The translations under genes were made by a program, and so were the position numbers. From Bathynomus jamesi (lineage: Eukaryota; Arthropoda; Malacostraca; Isopoda; Cirolanidae), in assembly GCA_023014485.1 (NCBI GenBank), contig JAJOZX010003214.1:186001-250000 (forward strand): a DNA stretch of 64,000 bases, read 5' to 3'. This document shows positions 45,630-59,800 of the stretch, piece after piece (position 1 is the first letter of the stretch; each line of letters opens with the position of its first letter). Below the pieces are notes generated by a model. That model was not told the DNA's origin, did no database searches, and saw only the letters and a program-made list of their open reading frames with translations.

Positions 45630-48600
45630 TGCTTTATTCCCATGACCATAAGGTTGTATGTACAGAAAAGCCAGCACCCTATTCAAAAGACCAAGTCTGG
45701 GTCATTCTCTGTCAGATCAACCAGTGCCTAACACCCTCATCTCTCAGATTTTGCTGAAATTTGGTTTATAGGGAGTTTGTGGGCCCTGAATCCATTTCTG
45801 AAATTATAAGGTCAATCCGACCAACGGTTCAAGAGATATGACCTCGGGAAATTTGAGGTCACTTGCGAGGTCACTACATTTGGCGACCCATAACTTGGGT
45901 AATAATGGTCACAATATATAAAAGTATATATATTTAGAATCAGAAAATGACAAGGAATCCAAATATGCAAGTTTTAGAACTCTAGGTTGAAAAATAAAAA
46001 AGTTACACTGTAACCAAAATTTGAGGTCACGATTTGACCTCTGGGGTATCAAATGAGAATTTTTTTTTAAATGTAAAAAATGAAGGCATAGGCATTGGCT
46101 ATTAGAATCAGCAAAAAAAAAGTTTGTTTATGTTAGTATTTTTCATGTAACTAACATATAAGTGAACACCATATTCATAAGTTGTGCGTCAATTCTACCT
46201 ATTTTTTCACACTTAAGCTCATAATTTGACCTATAGAAATTAAAATTACATTTTTTATAGATATAAAAACAAAGGCAAAAAATGTAAAATTGTATTTCAC
46301 TGCTAATCTACACTGGCAATAATAGTTATAATAGTGAAAGGGGAAGACCTACTTAGAGGATTCATGTGCTAGCCTAATACAATTTTTGCATGCTCGATGC
46401 TCTCATCAATTTCTTTTTGTGGAAAAATGTATTGAATTCTGCTGCCTCCTCTTAGGGTAGGACAACTCATTACAGTTAATATATGATGTCCTGGCACTGC
46501 ACATGAATCCTTGTTTGATGGATAATAATATGCACTTGATCCTGATGACCCAGAGGGATGTAGAAAGTTCACAGTGAAATCATCAAACTCTTCACAATAT
46601 TCCTCCACAATTCCATACCAAACTTGCATGTCATAAATGCAGCCAACATACTCTCCTGGTTTGACACATTTTAGATTACCAAGCATTGCAGGTTCATTAG
46701 TAAAATGACTTTTCCTTATTCTTTTCTTTTCTCCAATGCCACTTGAAATGGGATACACCATCAGTTCTTCCTTGTTTAGGGGAACAAATCTATGATATTT
46801 CTGAGTTCCAGGAATAGCCCTACTATCCTTGAATCGATGTTCCAACCGTTCTTCTGCATCTTTCAAATCAGCTGTAGTTACAAAGAAAAAATTTATCTTC
46901 TTGCTCAAGTTTTCTTCACAAAACTGAAACATGTGTTCTGGTGTAAGAATTTGCCTCTCTGTAGTTCTCTGCAAACTGGCATGAGCAGTAGCTCTTTTCA
47001 CTGTTCCTCCAATCCCATCACATGCATTTTTGCCATGGGATGTAGCAAAGAAGTGCCATTCACAAGACAGACCAAAATCCTCTTCATGGTAACAGAGATT
47101 TGTGAAGTTGTATCTGTTCTTATATTGGCCAGCACATCCATCTGAGAAATAGTGCACCTTCTTCAATTGTGGGCATCTGAATTTAACATATGTCATAAGC
47201 TTCAATATGAATGAGTAAACCATTATAGTGTTGTGTTTTAGTGATGCAGATAAGAAACAGACACTAAAATGGCTAAGTTCCTGGTCTGCAGATGATCTAT
47301 AATAGATGACAAAAGGGTGAACTGTACACTGTGAATTGTCCCAGTGAAACCCTTGGGCAGCATCCTGGACAATGAAAGAATAATTCTCAGAGAAATCACC
47401 TACTATAACTACCTCGCTCTGAGGTGGTAGTGTTTCTTTCAACTGCTTGAAGTACTGTGATTGTTGCTGAGCAACAAAGTGATGACGAACCATGCGGGAT
47501 ATTTTCATGCTTAGGGATGATAAGTATTCATGAAGTGGCTCCACCTTATCAACCATTGTACAACGGTCAACAGTCACCCATTGCTTGTAAGATATTTCAT
47601 TTGGAGCTGATTTCACACTGTCAAGTAACTCAAGAAAATCCAGGACACCCTCTTCTCTTGGGCAATCATTGCAAAGTTGCATCATGCAAGTCTCTCTTTC
47701 TGTACTGCAGACACTGTAATCCATAAGATCCTTGTATGAAAGACCTCTTTCTCCCAATGCAGCCAGCTGCAATTTTGGATTTTGATGGTATGTGCAGACA
47801 CAGACAGAATGAGTCCCACCACTACCGGCAAGCACACAATATGATGGCCGTAATTTTGCAAATGTGGAAAATCCTATTTTGGGATTCTTTTCATCATTTT
47901 TATATAGTTCAAACATCTCTCTTAAATTCCCGAGGACCAATCGTTTTTGCACCTTCATTGCACCTTCAGCACTGATAACTTTCACGCAATCCTTTTGGCC
48001 AGGACACATACGACTAACCTCTTCTGACTCATAGAATCTTCTAACTATATCTTTGTGTTCTTCAGATATCACTTTTCCTTTGCTCATTAGTGGAATCTTC
48101 GGAAGGATTCCATGTTCTGATTTAAGTGAACGGCTTCTTTTCACCATGTATGTTGTAGTTTGAAAGAAACTAGCTGTTTTTTCAATTGTGTATGGTGAGA
48201 GTGTCAATATTTGTAGTTTGTGATGGTGACATTTGCTCTCCAGGAATGACTGTTTCAATTCATTCATTAATTTGTCTAGATATTTTTCAGATTTAGTTTC
48301 AGGTTTTGAAGTATCACTTACCTCCTCGGTAATTTGAACACCATAACTGGGTTCTAGCCTCTCCTTCAGGTGTTTCTGAGCAGATGATAGCTTACCACGA
48401 GCCTTGTGCTTTTTCTGGCTTAATGACAGCCCTTCTGAAAAGAACAGAAAAAAAGGTTTCACACACCTGAATATTAGTAATTAAATATTAATTATAGTAC
48501 CTTAAATGCTATATAATTGGCTATATAGTAGATCAAACAGACTTGTAGTAAAGTATAAGTTATTATATTAATTTATTACTTACTTTTTTTAACTGGTGTT

Positions 48601-50069
48601 TGGTCCAGAAATGCTAGAACTGGTTCAACTGAAGTTGAAGGATTTTCCTTTATCAAGCAATCACTGTCATTGTCCAGATCTTGAATTGAAGAGATGTTAC
48701 TCAAGCCACTGATAGTAGATGATTCATTTGAATCCTGCTCAGACTCGTTGTTTTCAGTGGTACTAAGTATAGTGGGGTTTTTCATTATCAGTGTCCAGCA
48801 GTTCACACACAACAATGAGTCTTTTTCACTCTTCCAGCACATTTTTCAACAAGTACATCAGTCACTTTTCTAAGATTGATTGTTATGCGTTTCTTGTGTT
48901 TTTGAATAGGGTCCTGGCAGTATTTCAAGTGCCGAACCATTGTATTTTGATCTGTAAAGATATAGGATTTACAATTAGGTAATATATATTTTTTAGAAAA
49001 TATATAGCTATACACACTTAATATTTTAGGCCTTGATAGTCTCTGAGGCTCATTAAAACACCATACCCACCAGCCACCCACAGTGCTGGCTGGAACTGTA
49101 CTAACCTGTAGACAAGGAATTTTGCAACTATCTGTGTTGATTCTGCACTTAGACAAGTAGCAACATGTTTCAACAGGTTTGTTTAGGCTACATGTGAGCT
49201 TAGTCTTCCCCTTTCACTATTATAACTATTATTGCCAGTGTAGATTAGCAGTGAAATACAATTTTTATTAAATTCTTGGAGCTTGAGGTCAAATTGATAG
49301 CTAAGATATAAAAATTCCTTGAAATGACAAGCAATTTATAAATATGGTGTTCACTATAAGTTAGTTACATGAAAAGTACCAACATAAACAAACTTTTTAT
49401 GATTGTTTCTATTAGTCAAGAACTCTGACTTTGTTTTTTATATCTATAAAAAATGTAATTTTAATTTCTATAGGTCAAATTATGAGCTTAAGTGTGAAAA
49501 AATAGGTAGAATTGACGCACAACTTATGAATATGTTCACTTATATGTTAGTTACATGAAAAATACTAACATAAACAAACTTTTTTTTGCTGATTCTAATA
49601 GCCAATGCCTATGCCTTCATTTTTTACATTTAAAAAAAAAATTCTCATTTGATACCCCAGAGGTCAAATCGTGACCTCAAATTTTGGTTACAGTGTAACT
49701 TTTTTATTTTTCAACCTAGAGTTCTAAAACTTGCATATTTGGATTCCTTGTCGTTTTCTGATTCTAAATATATATACTTTTATACAATTATGACAATTAT
49801 TACCCAAGTTATGGCTCGCCAAATGTTAGTAACCTCGCGAGTGACCTCAAATTGCCCGAGGTCATATCTCTTGAACCGTTGGTCGGATTGACCTTATAAT
49901 TTCAGAAATGGATTCAGGGCTCACAAACTCCCTATAAACCAAATTTCAGCAAAATATGAGAGATGAGGGTGTTAATTTCAATTTTTTTTGGTTGATCTGA
50001 CAGAGAATGACCCCACTTGAAGGACTTGGGGACCAACAGATACCTCTGGTGAGTATTATTTCTTGTTAA

Positions 50070-50106
<37 letters not shown>

Positions 50107-53100
50107 GTGTGTGTGTAGTAGCCTACAGATCACCAATTTGTGGTGACCTATCAAGTAGGCTTACTATAATTAATGAATTAAATTGAAATGAATAATTAGG
50201 GGTCACCAGTTTGGAGCACAGCCCAGACAAACAATATTTAATAAGGAGAGAAAAAATATGATTAAGTTTGTCTGAAATGTTATGTAAAACCAGTAAAATC
50301 AGAAGGTAATGAGCATCACATTTTTTTTGTAACAGCATCACACACACAAATTGCTCTATATCATTTTAACAGATACATATTTTTTAATAAACTGGGTATT
50401 AATAAATTCCTTAAACAGAGACCTCCAACGTCATACCTATATAGCAGGTGTGGAAAACATTACCCAATTCACAGAGATCTACGTAAATATCACTTAACCT
50501 GACAGTGGAGGTTGCATTTGTGTAACAAGCATCATGGCAACTTCTTCCATTAATAAAAAAATTAATAAATACACGGTTATATAAAACAATGACAATGTTT
50601 GCTAGCTTAGATTCTTGTGTGTTTGTGATAAAAAACTAAAACCTCCTCAATTAAATACAGTGCAATAAGTCCAAGTATCATGTTCATTTTTGTCACAAAT
50701 GAGGTTAGGTAAGTGCAGGCAGTGTTCATGATACATATTTGGATTTATTGCACCCTAATTAACTCAAAACATAGCTATATTGTTCTCTTTGGGTGCTATG
50801 GTATGTTGAAGTAAAGAATTACCTTAAATACAATAATCTTTTTAATGTTTCACTAACTTATTGAGATATGGATCACACTATACATAAAATGTTTACTAAA
50901 CTAAACAAGGCCAATGGGAGAGAGAATGAGGTGGGAGTATGATTCAACCAATCAACAACACTCACATGGGGAGTTTATGTTTACTGATGTTTCTTCTTTG
51001 TAGGTATTTAACATATACCATATATACTGGTCCGCAAAATTATTTACAAATTGAGAAATATTACCCACATATTAATGGTAGCTTTATTTTTTTGCGATTT
51101 ATTAAAATTTATTTTATGTTAATATATATTTTTATGGTAATTTAGGTTATGCAGAGCACAAATAAATTAGTACCCATAAGACAGTAATTATTAGATTAAA
51201 TACAATATTTTGCCACTTTAAAAGTCATTGTAATTAATTCCCACAGAGTTCCTTCAATACTTTGATAATTTGGCATTGCTAAATTAAAAGTCCTCTAATT
51301 TTGTAATTAGCAGCACAGACTATACGCAATTTAGTGTGGTGTCAGCCTCAATAGGGGAAGGTTCATTTTAACACTGTTCAATGAAATTTTTACTTATATA
51401 TTTCCAATCTGAGGGGATGGTTAAGACACGCGAGTTATCCAGCCAAGACTTAGAATTGACTGCTCTTGTTAAAATGGGTAATTATTCCAATACAAGTATT
51501 GCAAAAATGCTGAAGATAAGTGAAGATACAGTCAGATACCATAAGAAACATATTTTAAACCAAGGAAGTACCTGCAAGTTAGTCTGAACTGGAAAACAGA
51601 GGGTTTTGTCAGAGGGTGGTGTAAGGCATCTAAAATTTCTGGCTTTGGAGAATAGATTTATGATAGCAAATGACTTGAGTAAAGAATTAGTAAAAGCAAG
51701 AGAAACAAAAGTTAGTGCTGATACAGTAAGGAGGAGGTTAACAGAAAATAAAATATTTGCTAGAGTGAGTAAGAAAAAACCTTTATTGTCAAAGAAGAAT
51801 GTGAAAGCATGATTAGAATTTGCTATTCAACACAAAGATTGAGATGCTGAGAACTGGTCGAAAATTGTATGTAGTGATGAAAGCAGATTTGAAATTTTTG
51901 GTAGTGATAAAATGAGAAAAATTGTTAAGACAGATTGGTGAAGAATATAAAAATGAATGCCTTATTCCAACAGTTAAAAAAGGAGGTGGGGGGCAGGGCC
52001 GTTTCTAGCCATTAGGGGGCCCTAAGCAGTATACTCATTTGAGGCCCCACCCCTCCATCCACCAACTCACACTTTACTACATCACCTCAGCGCACACATA
52101 CAAAAAATGGCTGTGTTAGTAAAAAACAATTATGAAATAATTTTAATGAAACATTTATGTCCAAAACAACAAATATGTACTTTCAGAAGACAAACAGAAA
52201 AAATACTCTATGAAATCCCTGAAAATTGGCTTATACATTATTTAGAATAAATGAGACAGAACTATGTATAAAAAAATAATACAATTATCAACTACCAAAC
52301 AATTACTAACTCTACAATACAATCGTGTAATAATAGCTAACAGTTATACAGAACAGTTTGTATCTTCAAAATTTTTGCCTCCTAGATTTTTTCTGGGCAA
52401 AATCATCAACAACAACATCATATAAACTCCATGCCAATGTCCTAGTTGATACTTATGATGCCAAGGCCCATGACTCCAGATTTGAAAAAATTTACTGGAG
52501 CACAGCTCTGAATTTACTTTTTTTCCCCTTACACCACTAGATAGGTTAATGATAGTAAACTCTTGAATTGACGACATACCAATTACAAATTGTTTTAGCT
52601 AAACATAATAATACAATAATGTACAGTTTATAACTCACCTTAAGGCATATTTTGACTCTTCTCTTTATTAACCACAACAGCTTGGCGAGTTTCTTTTGTT
52701 ATGGCACAAAATTGCATTCAATGTCTTCTGGATTTGGGAATTTTCAAATTCCTCTAAAGCAGTTTTATTAGTCTGATGCGCAGATTCCTCCACTTACCTT
52801 TTGTTCTTAGGTGGAGGAGAAGCACTTTCTTCAGTCTGTGAAACATCTAGTGAAAAAGTTTCATTTTCTAGATTAGCAGTTGATGAAGTTGGTTCATTTT
52901 TCTGAGGTCTAGCACTAGCACATTTTGTGAACAAACTAAATGACTGCTTTGCCATATCTCTTTGCTGCACTTCATCCTGGTATTTCTTTACTGCAATATC
53001 TAAGCTGTGGGCCCAAACTCTGGGACCTCTTGTATTGTAACAAATATTTTTTTTGGAATTAAAATGTTCCTCCCAGTTTTGCTTCTTTGAATATTTGTTC

Positions 53101-56100
53101 TTGCATTGACCACAAAAGTAACCCCCTTTTAACACCCTCACTTTTCTCTCCAGCTTCATCAATATTAGGATCCATTATTGATTATTAACTACCTGAAAAA
53201 ATACAAAATAAGTAAAAGTTAGTAAATATAGTATGGTAAAAGTGAGTAAAAGTAAGTAAATATAGTACAATGAAAGTAAGTAAAAGTAAGTGCTTTAAAC
53301 TTAGTAAAAGTAAGGAAGAGTAAGTAAAAGTAAGTTTAAACTTAACTAAACTTTTCAATTCTAGAGTCATGGTAGATTACTTAAAACCGCACAAGTAATT
53401 ATCTGGCCAATTTATCAAACCTGGCCGAGATCAATGGAACATAGTCCAATCCTGATAATTTTATATTAAAAAAATATACGTTTTAATAAAATTTTAATTA
53501 TCAAAACATTGAAGCTTAACAAAAAATAAAAATAATTGTTAAATATGGAATTACCAACTAAACTTAAAATAACTAAATTTGTAATTTAAAAAAATTGGTT
53601 TGTACAAGAACGTATACGCAAAAAAATTGCATAACGTCTAGCGGATGAACAAAACCCAAACCCAAATTTACTTTTTCTCATGGTCAAATTTACTGGAGCA
53701 ATGCTCCCACGATCCCAGGAATCTGGAGTCATGCCAAGGCCACTGAGGTGATCCTGCCCCATTGATGATCTGAGGTAGTTCTTGATTAGCTTCATCTTAG
53801 AGAAGCTCCTCTCAGCTGACGCTACTGTCACAGGTAGAGTGCAGGCAATTCTTAGTGCAACCCAGAGATTGGGGTATAGTTTCTCCAGTTGCTTCTGATG
53901 AATGAAGGAGAGAAGCTCCAATGCAGTCATGTTGTGTGAAGATAAAGTCAGCAAGTTCTTAATTTCAAGGGCCAGTTCTCTTCCATCAATGTCAGAGTCA
54001 GCGCCAGAGCTCAGTATCTTAGAGAGCTTTTCACACTTGCAGGCCAAGTCTTCCTTGTTCATTGTGGTGAAGTTTAGGAGAACCCCAAATATGTCCCTCA
54101 CATCATCTAATGTTTTGAATCTCTCATTTATTGACTTGATGGCACAATCCACCACCACATTGAAAAATTTGACTTCCAGCCTTTTTAAGGCTTCTGTAAA
54201 TGGTTCGTCAGGAGCTTCGTAAGCAAAGTGCTTTTTTGTGGATCTGAGCCTCTTCTCCTTCAGCACAGCCTCTGCATTCATTTCCTCACATATGTCCCTA
54301 GCTACAACTTGTGCTGCAACAAAACCTGTGTTTCAGTAGCTGGTGAGTGTCTTTTGTTTTTGTGAGGAGGTTGACTGCCACATCAAACTGCATTGTAGGA
54401 GACTGCAGAAGTTTGCTCACATGGTTAACTGCATGAAGAACATCATACCATACTGCTGTGCAAATCTGAAAGCAATAAGACCCTACCTCCTCTGCAAGTG
54501 CTTGTGCTTCAGTCCTGGCTATGGCATCTGTGGCATTGTTTCTGACTTCCAACAGGGCCTCTCTGATGTTGTGGCTCTGGTATCGCACAGCCTCAATGCT
54601 CTTAAACTGGCTCTCCCACCTGGTTTCACTCCAAGACTTGAGTGTCATGTTCACATGCTTCTTTAGGATTGTCCATCTCTGTGTAGCTATTGCAAAAAGG
54701 TTGTACAATTTTTGTACATTGCCAAAGAAGCTGATGGCATCTGTGGAAGCTTTAAGCTGCATCAGCCACTACAAGATTCAGAGTGTGAGCCCCACATGGA
54801 ACATAGAGTGCACAACAGTTCTTCTCTAATAACCTTGCCTGAACACCTTTGTTCTTGCCCTTCATGTTCGCTCCATTGTCATATGACTGTCCTCTGCAGT
54901 CATCAAAGTGAATATTCAGTTCATCTGGTCTCTTCAGAATCAGAACTGATAAACCCAGGCCTGTACTTTCTGAAGCCTCAAGAAAGCCCAAGAAGTATTC
55001 TTTTATTTCTGGTACTTCACCCATTTTAACAGTTCTGATATAATAATCAACATCTGTTCTTGGTGGCTTATGTCTGGAGTGCAGTCTAAAATAAGTGAGT
55101 AATATTTAGCTTGTTTTATTTCTGCAACAATGGCATCCAAGATCTTCCCACTAATGGACCCAATGAGCTCATTTTGAATGATGTGTCCTAGGTAACTTGA
55201 ATGACTATATTGGCCACTTTCGACTCTGCTGATGTGTTGTTTCATCACTGGATCAAATTTGGCAAGCAGCTCAACCTCCTTCAAGAAGTTGCCATTGTCT
55301 CAATTGTACAATGTAGAGGAAGACCCCCTGAAAGCAAGGTTTCTCTCTGCCAGTGATTGGATTATACTTACAAGACGTGTGAGAACATCTCGCCAGCATC
55401 TTCACTCTACCTCCATTAATGACATTTCAGTTTGGTCAATGGTCCTCCCAGTTTTTAGCCGCAGTTCCAGATCCTTCCATGTTCCCATGTTATCTGCACA
55501 TTTTGAATTATTTTCATGGCCTTTCAGAAGCGAACCAACATTTATCCAGTCTGAAAGTCCATCCGTAATTAGTTTGTACGACTTCCTTGAAAACAACTTG
55601 CAGCAGAAGCAATAAAGAGCATCATTTCTTCTAGAGTACATCAGACAGCTTCGTTTTATTTTTTCCCCATTAATTAATGTTCTGTACATGTAATGGTGAT
55701 GAACGCTTCTACCATCCTCTCTTTTGGGGAATGTGAAACCTGGACTGATTTGAAATGGTCCTCGAGACACCAGATCTGTCTTCAAGGCATCTGACAGGAC
55801 AACTGGCCAGTCATACGGATTAAGCAGTGGAGCAGATCTTGGTTCTTGTTGCTCAGTAGAAATGCCTGTGTGTGGTGTTTGAAGCTGAACAGAAGATGGG
55901 CCACTTGTTAGTTCATCAGGCTCTACTTCTACTGGTGTTTGAGGTTGCATAGAGGATAGTCCTGCTGTTTGCTCATGATGCTCATCAGGCTTTGCCGAGG
56001 ATGGCTTTTCCAAATATTTCAGTAGTGCTCCTGAGAAGAACATAACATTACATATTCTGTTAATTTTTGCTAAAATATTCTGTCTTATCTTGTTTGATAA

Positions 56101-56784
56101 TTGATCTGTGTGAACAGAATTTGAGGCGATGTGATCCATTAAATTTCACATTTCGAAATAATATAAATATTACAGAGACTAGCTTACTCTACATGATTCC
56201 TGAGCACTTGCCTAGCTTGATGGTCTACCTAACCTAGTTGCCTGAACTATAATCATAAGAATATACAAGTGGCACATCTTACCTGTGCTACTGGAAAGCT
56301 TCTCCTCCTCTATTTTCTTCTTTTTCCATTTTTCAGCTCCTGATGGATAATGTAGTTTCATTTTCCAAGATGCACGAAGTCACATCTAGTTAACCACAAC
56401 TAATCTGCTAAATAATAATAATAATAATAATAATTGTAACATTAATCAAATACATTCAAATAATCAGACCATTTAGGTTTTAACCAACAAAATTCACATT
56501 ATCTGAAAAAGATGAGAAAAGAATTAATAAACTTGAAAACAACGAAAATAATCATAGGTTTTGAAGTGTTACAAAATCTTTTAATAATTAGTAAATTAGT
56601 GAAATAATGTTTTACAATACTAGAAAAATTAAGCATTTAGGAAAGTATAAGCATACAGTAAGAATAAAGTTAAATAATATAGAAATAAGATCTCACAATA
56701 GTTATTTACACATAATGATCAAAATGTTTTGTTTGTCTCCATTTTATCACATTTGTCTCATACAAAAACTTTAATTAATATGAC

Positions 56785-56817
<33 letters not shown>

Positions 56818-59800
56818 TTCAGCTATATTCCTATTCTTGCCCACTGAACTATGACCTGGGAGCCTGTCTAGGGGCCCCCTAGTAGCAGCGGGGCCCTAAG
56901 TGGCCACTTAGTCTGCTTATCCCAGGAAACAGCCCTGGTAGGGGAATCAATGTGTGGGGCTGCTTCTCATCAAAGGGAGTTGGAAAATTACACCAGATCA
57001 CTGGGAATGAAAATGGACATGTGGATCAGTATGTATTGAAACATCTATTCACTAATATTGCACTCCCAGCTGATAAGGAACTTCATGGAGATTATGCAAG
57101 CTTCATACTTCAACAGGATAATGATCCTAAGCATAGTGCTGAATCACAAACAACTCTACAGTAAGCTTGAAGAAGAAGTGTTTAAAATGCTAGGATGGCC
57201 ATCTCAAGAGTCCAGATTTAAATCCTATTGAACATCTTTGGGATGAGCTCGCAAGAAAAGTAAGAACAACAGAAGATAAGACAAAAGAAGATTTATGGAG
57301 AGTTCTTCAAGAAGAGTGGTATAAAATCAGTCCTGAATCATGCACAAAGTTGGTTGACTCAATGCCTTGGCATCTTGAACTAGTCTGAAAGAACAACCTT
57401 GGGTGGCCATACAGGATACTAATTTTCATACATTTTTATAAATAAATTTTTACAAATAAGTATGGCATTTTTCTTTTATTAGCCTGTTTTATTGTCAAAT
57501 ATATCAAATATTATTATATTACAATTAAATATCTTATTTTGTAATACATTCTTACTCCAAATATATTACAACTTATGATTTGTAAATACTTTTGCAGCCC
57601 ATATATATATATATATATTAGGGTGGTCCTCAAGCATAGGGGGGGATTTTCAAATGTATATTTCTCTTGCTCCCAGGGTCTCAATCTGTGAGGTTATGCA
57701 TAAAAACACTGTGGTTAAAATGTCATTGAGAAATAATAATATTTACCCTGTGCTCAAGAAGGTTGAAGTTATGCCCCTATGTGGGCCATTGACACGCCTT
57801 ACTGAGAGGGTCGGATTGTGTGTGGTGTTGCTCTCACCGTTGACAGATTAGTGTTTTTTTTTGGCTTGCCTTTAGAATTGGTATTAAACGTTTCCAATGT
57901 ATCTTCCCCAGGTGTTATTTTGGTGAAATGGCCAGTACACATTCAAAAGACTTCCTTGTGATGCCAGTCTCTGCACTCACGGGGAGCAAGCTGCCGTCCA
58001 TCGGCGACGTCCTCGGCCTGACTCTGCACAAGCTGAGCACGAAGGCGGCAACGACGATGAGGGAGGCTGTCACGGCCATTGCTGATGAAGTGCTTATCTT
58101 GTGGACAAAAGCGCGGATTCCAATGACGAGATGAGACCACATCACTGAGAAGCTAGAGAAGTTGTATGGCGAATACAAGCTTCTCAAGAACAAGAATCGA
58201 CGCTCAGATGCCCAGATTGCACGGGAAGCCTCCTTCCAGCAGATGTTCTGCAACCTCTTCGATGTCGCCCACGCTGACGCACTGAACATGATGAACATCG
58301 AGGAGGACAAGGCCTTCCTGATCGCCCAACGAGAACCCGGCCGCAGGGGGACCATGGGAGGAGCTGATGTGGTCCTGGCTCGCACAGAGCGCAATGTTGC
58401 GCAGCGGAGGGAGGCTGAACAACACCGTCGGTGCCATGCAACTGAAGAAATGGCCACTACTTCTCAAACAGCAGAATTGGCCTCTTCCAGCTCGAGCTCT
58501 TCACCCCCCAGCGACTCTCCCACCCATGGCGCTGTCAGAGGTTGCAGCCCACCCAAGCGCAGTCGGCCGGCGAATATCACTTCACCGGCACTGGCGGCTA
58601 GCTTGGACCGCATGAACCTGACCGACCGCGACGCCATTTACGTGCTCGGTGAGATGGCTCGGTCCCTTGGCCACAACATTGATGAGTTGAACATCAACCG
58701 GTCGTCCATACGGCGCCAGAGGATGGCGCAATGCCAACAAGTTGCCGCTCAGCTCAAGGAGCCCTTCCATCGAGAAGTTGCGCTCGTTGTTCACTGGGAT
58801 GGGAAGCTGATGGCGGATCTGACGTCCAAGGAACAGGTTGATCGACTCCCGATCCTGGTCTCTTGTGGCGGCGAGGTGCAGCTCCTCCAGGTCGCCAAGC
58901 TCGGTTCCGGTACTGGTGCAAACTGTGCCAAAGCTGTGGTGGAAGCTCTGCGAGACTGGGGATTGGATGACAAAGTTGGTGCCCTCTCGTTCGACACTAC
59001 GGCTTCAAACACGGGAAAGAACACAGGTGCATGCGTGCTGATCGAGCAGGAACTTGGGAGAAGCCTCCTCTATCTGGCATGTCGTCACCATGTCCTGGAG
59101 CTTCTTGTCAGTGCGGTTTTCACGGAAGTCCTTGGACCGTCGTTGGCATCCGAGGTTCAGCTCTTCAAGCGATTCAAGGCACAATGGGAGTTTGTGAACC
59201 AAGAAGATTACAACCACGTCATGAGTGATGCCAACGCTCGTCAAATCGTCGAGGAGGATGCAGACTCCATCATCGAGTTCTGCAAGAAGGCCTTGCAGAA
59301 AGGTCACCCCCGGGATGATTATTTGGAGCTCTTGGAACTCACCATCATCTTCCTCGGCGGAGTGCCCCCCCCATGGGATTCGGTTCCGAGCGCCCGGTGC
59401 GATGCACCAGGCCCGCTGGATGTCGAAGGTGTTGTACACCCTGAAGGTATGGATGTTCCAGCGGCAGTTACGGCTCACAGCCAAGGAAGAGGCCGGAGTT
59501 CGGCGCCTGAGCATGTTCGCCGTGAAGTTCTACACAAAGGCGTGGACGGAGGCCCCGACCGCGGCGAAGGCCCCCCTGAGAGATCTCTGGCTCCTCCAGG
59601 CTCTGGAAAAATACGAAGACAAGGAGGTGGCGAAAGCAGCCAAGTCGAAATTCGCCAACCACCTGTGGTACTTGTCCGAGGAGTTGGTGGCCCTGGCTCT
59701 CTTCGACGACGATGTTCCTCCGGAAATGAAGAAGGCAATGACTGCTGCGATGTTGGAGGAGCCAACGGAGGATGACAACCCGCCCAAGAGAGCGTCGGTC

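Larger units (their letters stand above)
51994..56937 (-). mobile_element. hAT element, 4.9 kb, with a two-exon transposase
   Basis: The ends CAGGGCCGTTTCTAG and inverted CAGGGCTGTTTCCTGG are followed by GGGGCCC-containing subterminal sequence on both sides. The flanking octamers GTGGGGGG (51986-51993) and GTAGGGGA (56938-56945) match at 6 of 8. It encodes a hAT transposase and, downstream on the same strand, a small zinc-finger reading frame. It is inserted into the Tc1-like transposase. Confidence 0.85.
51417..57388 (+). pseudogene. Tc1-like transposase, split by insertion and frameshifted
   Basis: The first part, 51417-51985, has an N-terminal HTH ([38 protein letters not shown]), a second HTH-like stretch ([17 protein letters not shown]) and the first catalytic Asp in [15 protein letters not shown]. 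It is broken by stops after KLV and KVKA. The second part, 56950-57388, has [18 protein letters not shown], the second Asp in [14 protein letters not shown] and, after a frameshift near 57160, [18 protein letters not shown] with the final Glu. These are DD34E hallmarks of Tc1. The protein is dead. Confidence 0.85.
51027..57602 (+). mobile_element. Tc1-like element (DD34E), split by a 4.9-kb hAT
   Basis: The ends CTGGTCCGCAAAATTATTTA and, inverted, ATGGGCTGCAAAAGTATTTA share the following CAAAT; TA lies at 51025-51026 and 57603-57604. The element carries a transposase gene on the plus strand, split at 51985/56938 by the hAT element. Without the insert it is about 1.6 kb, typical of Tc1. Confidence 0.85.
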
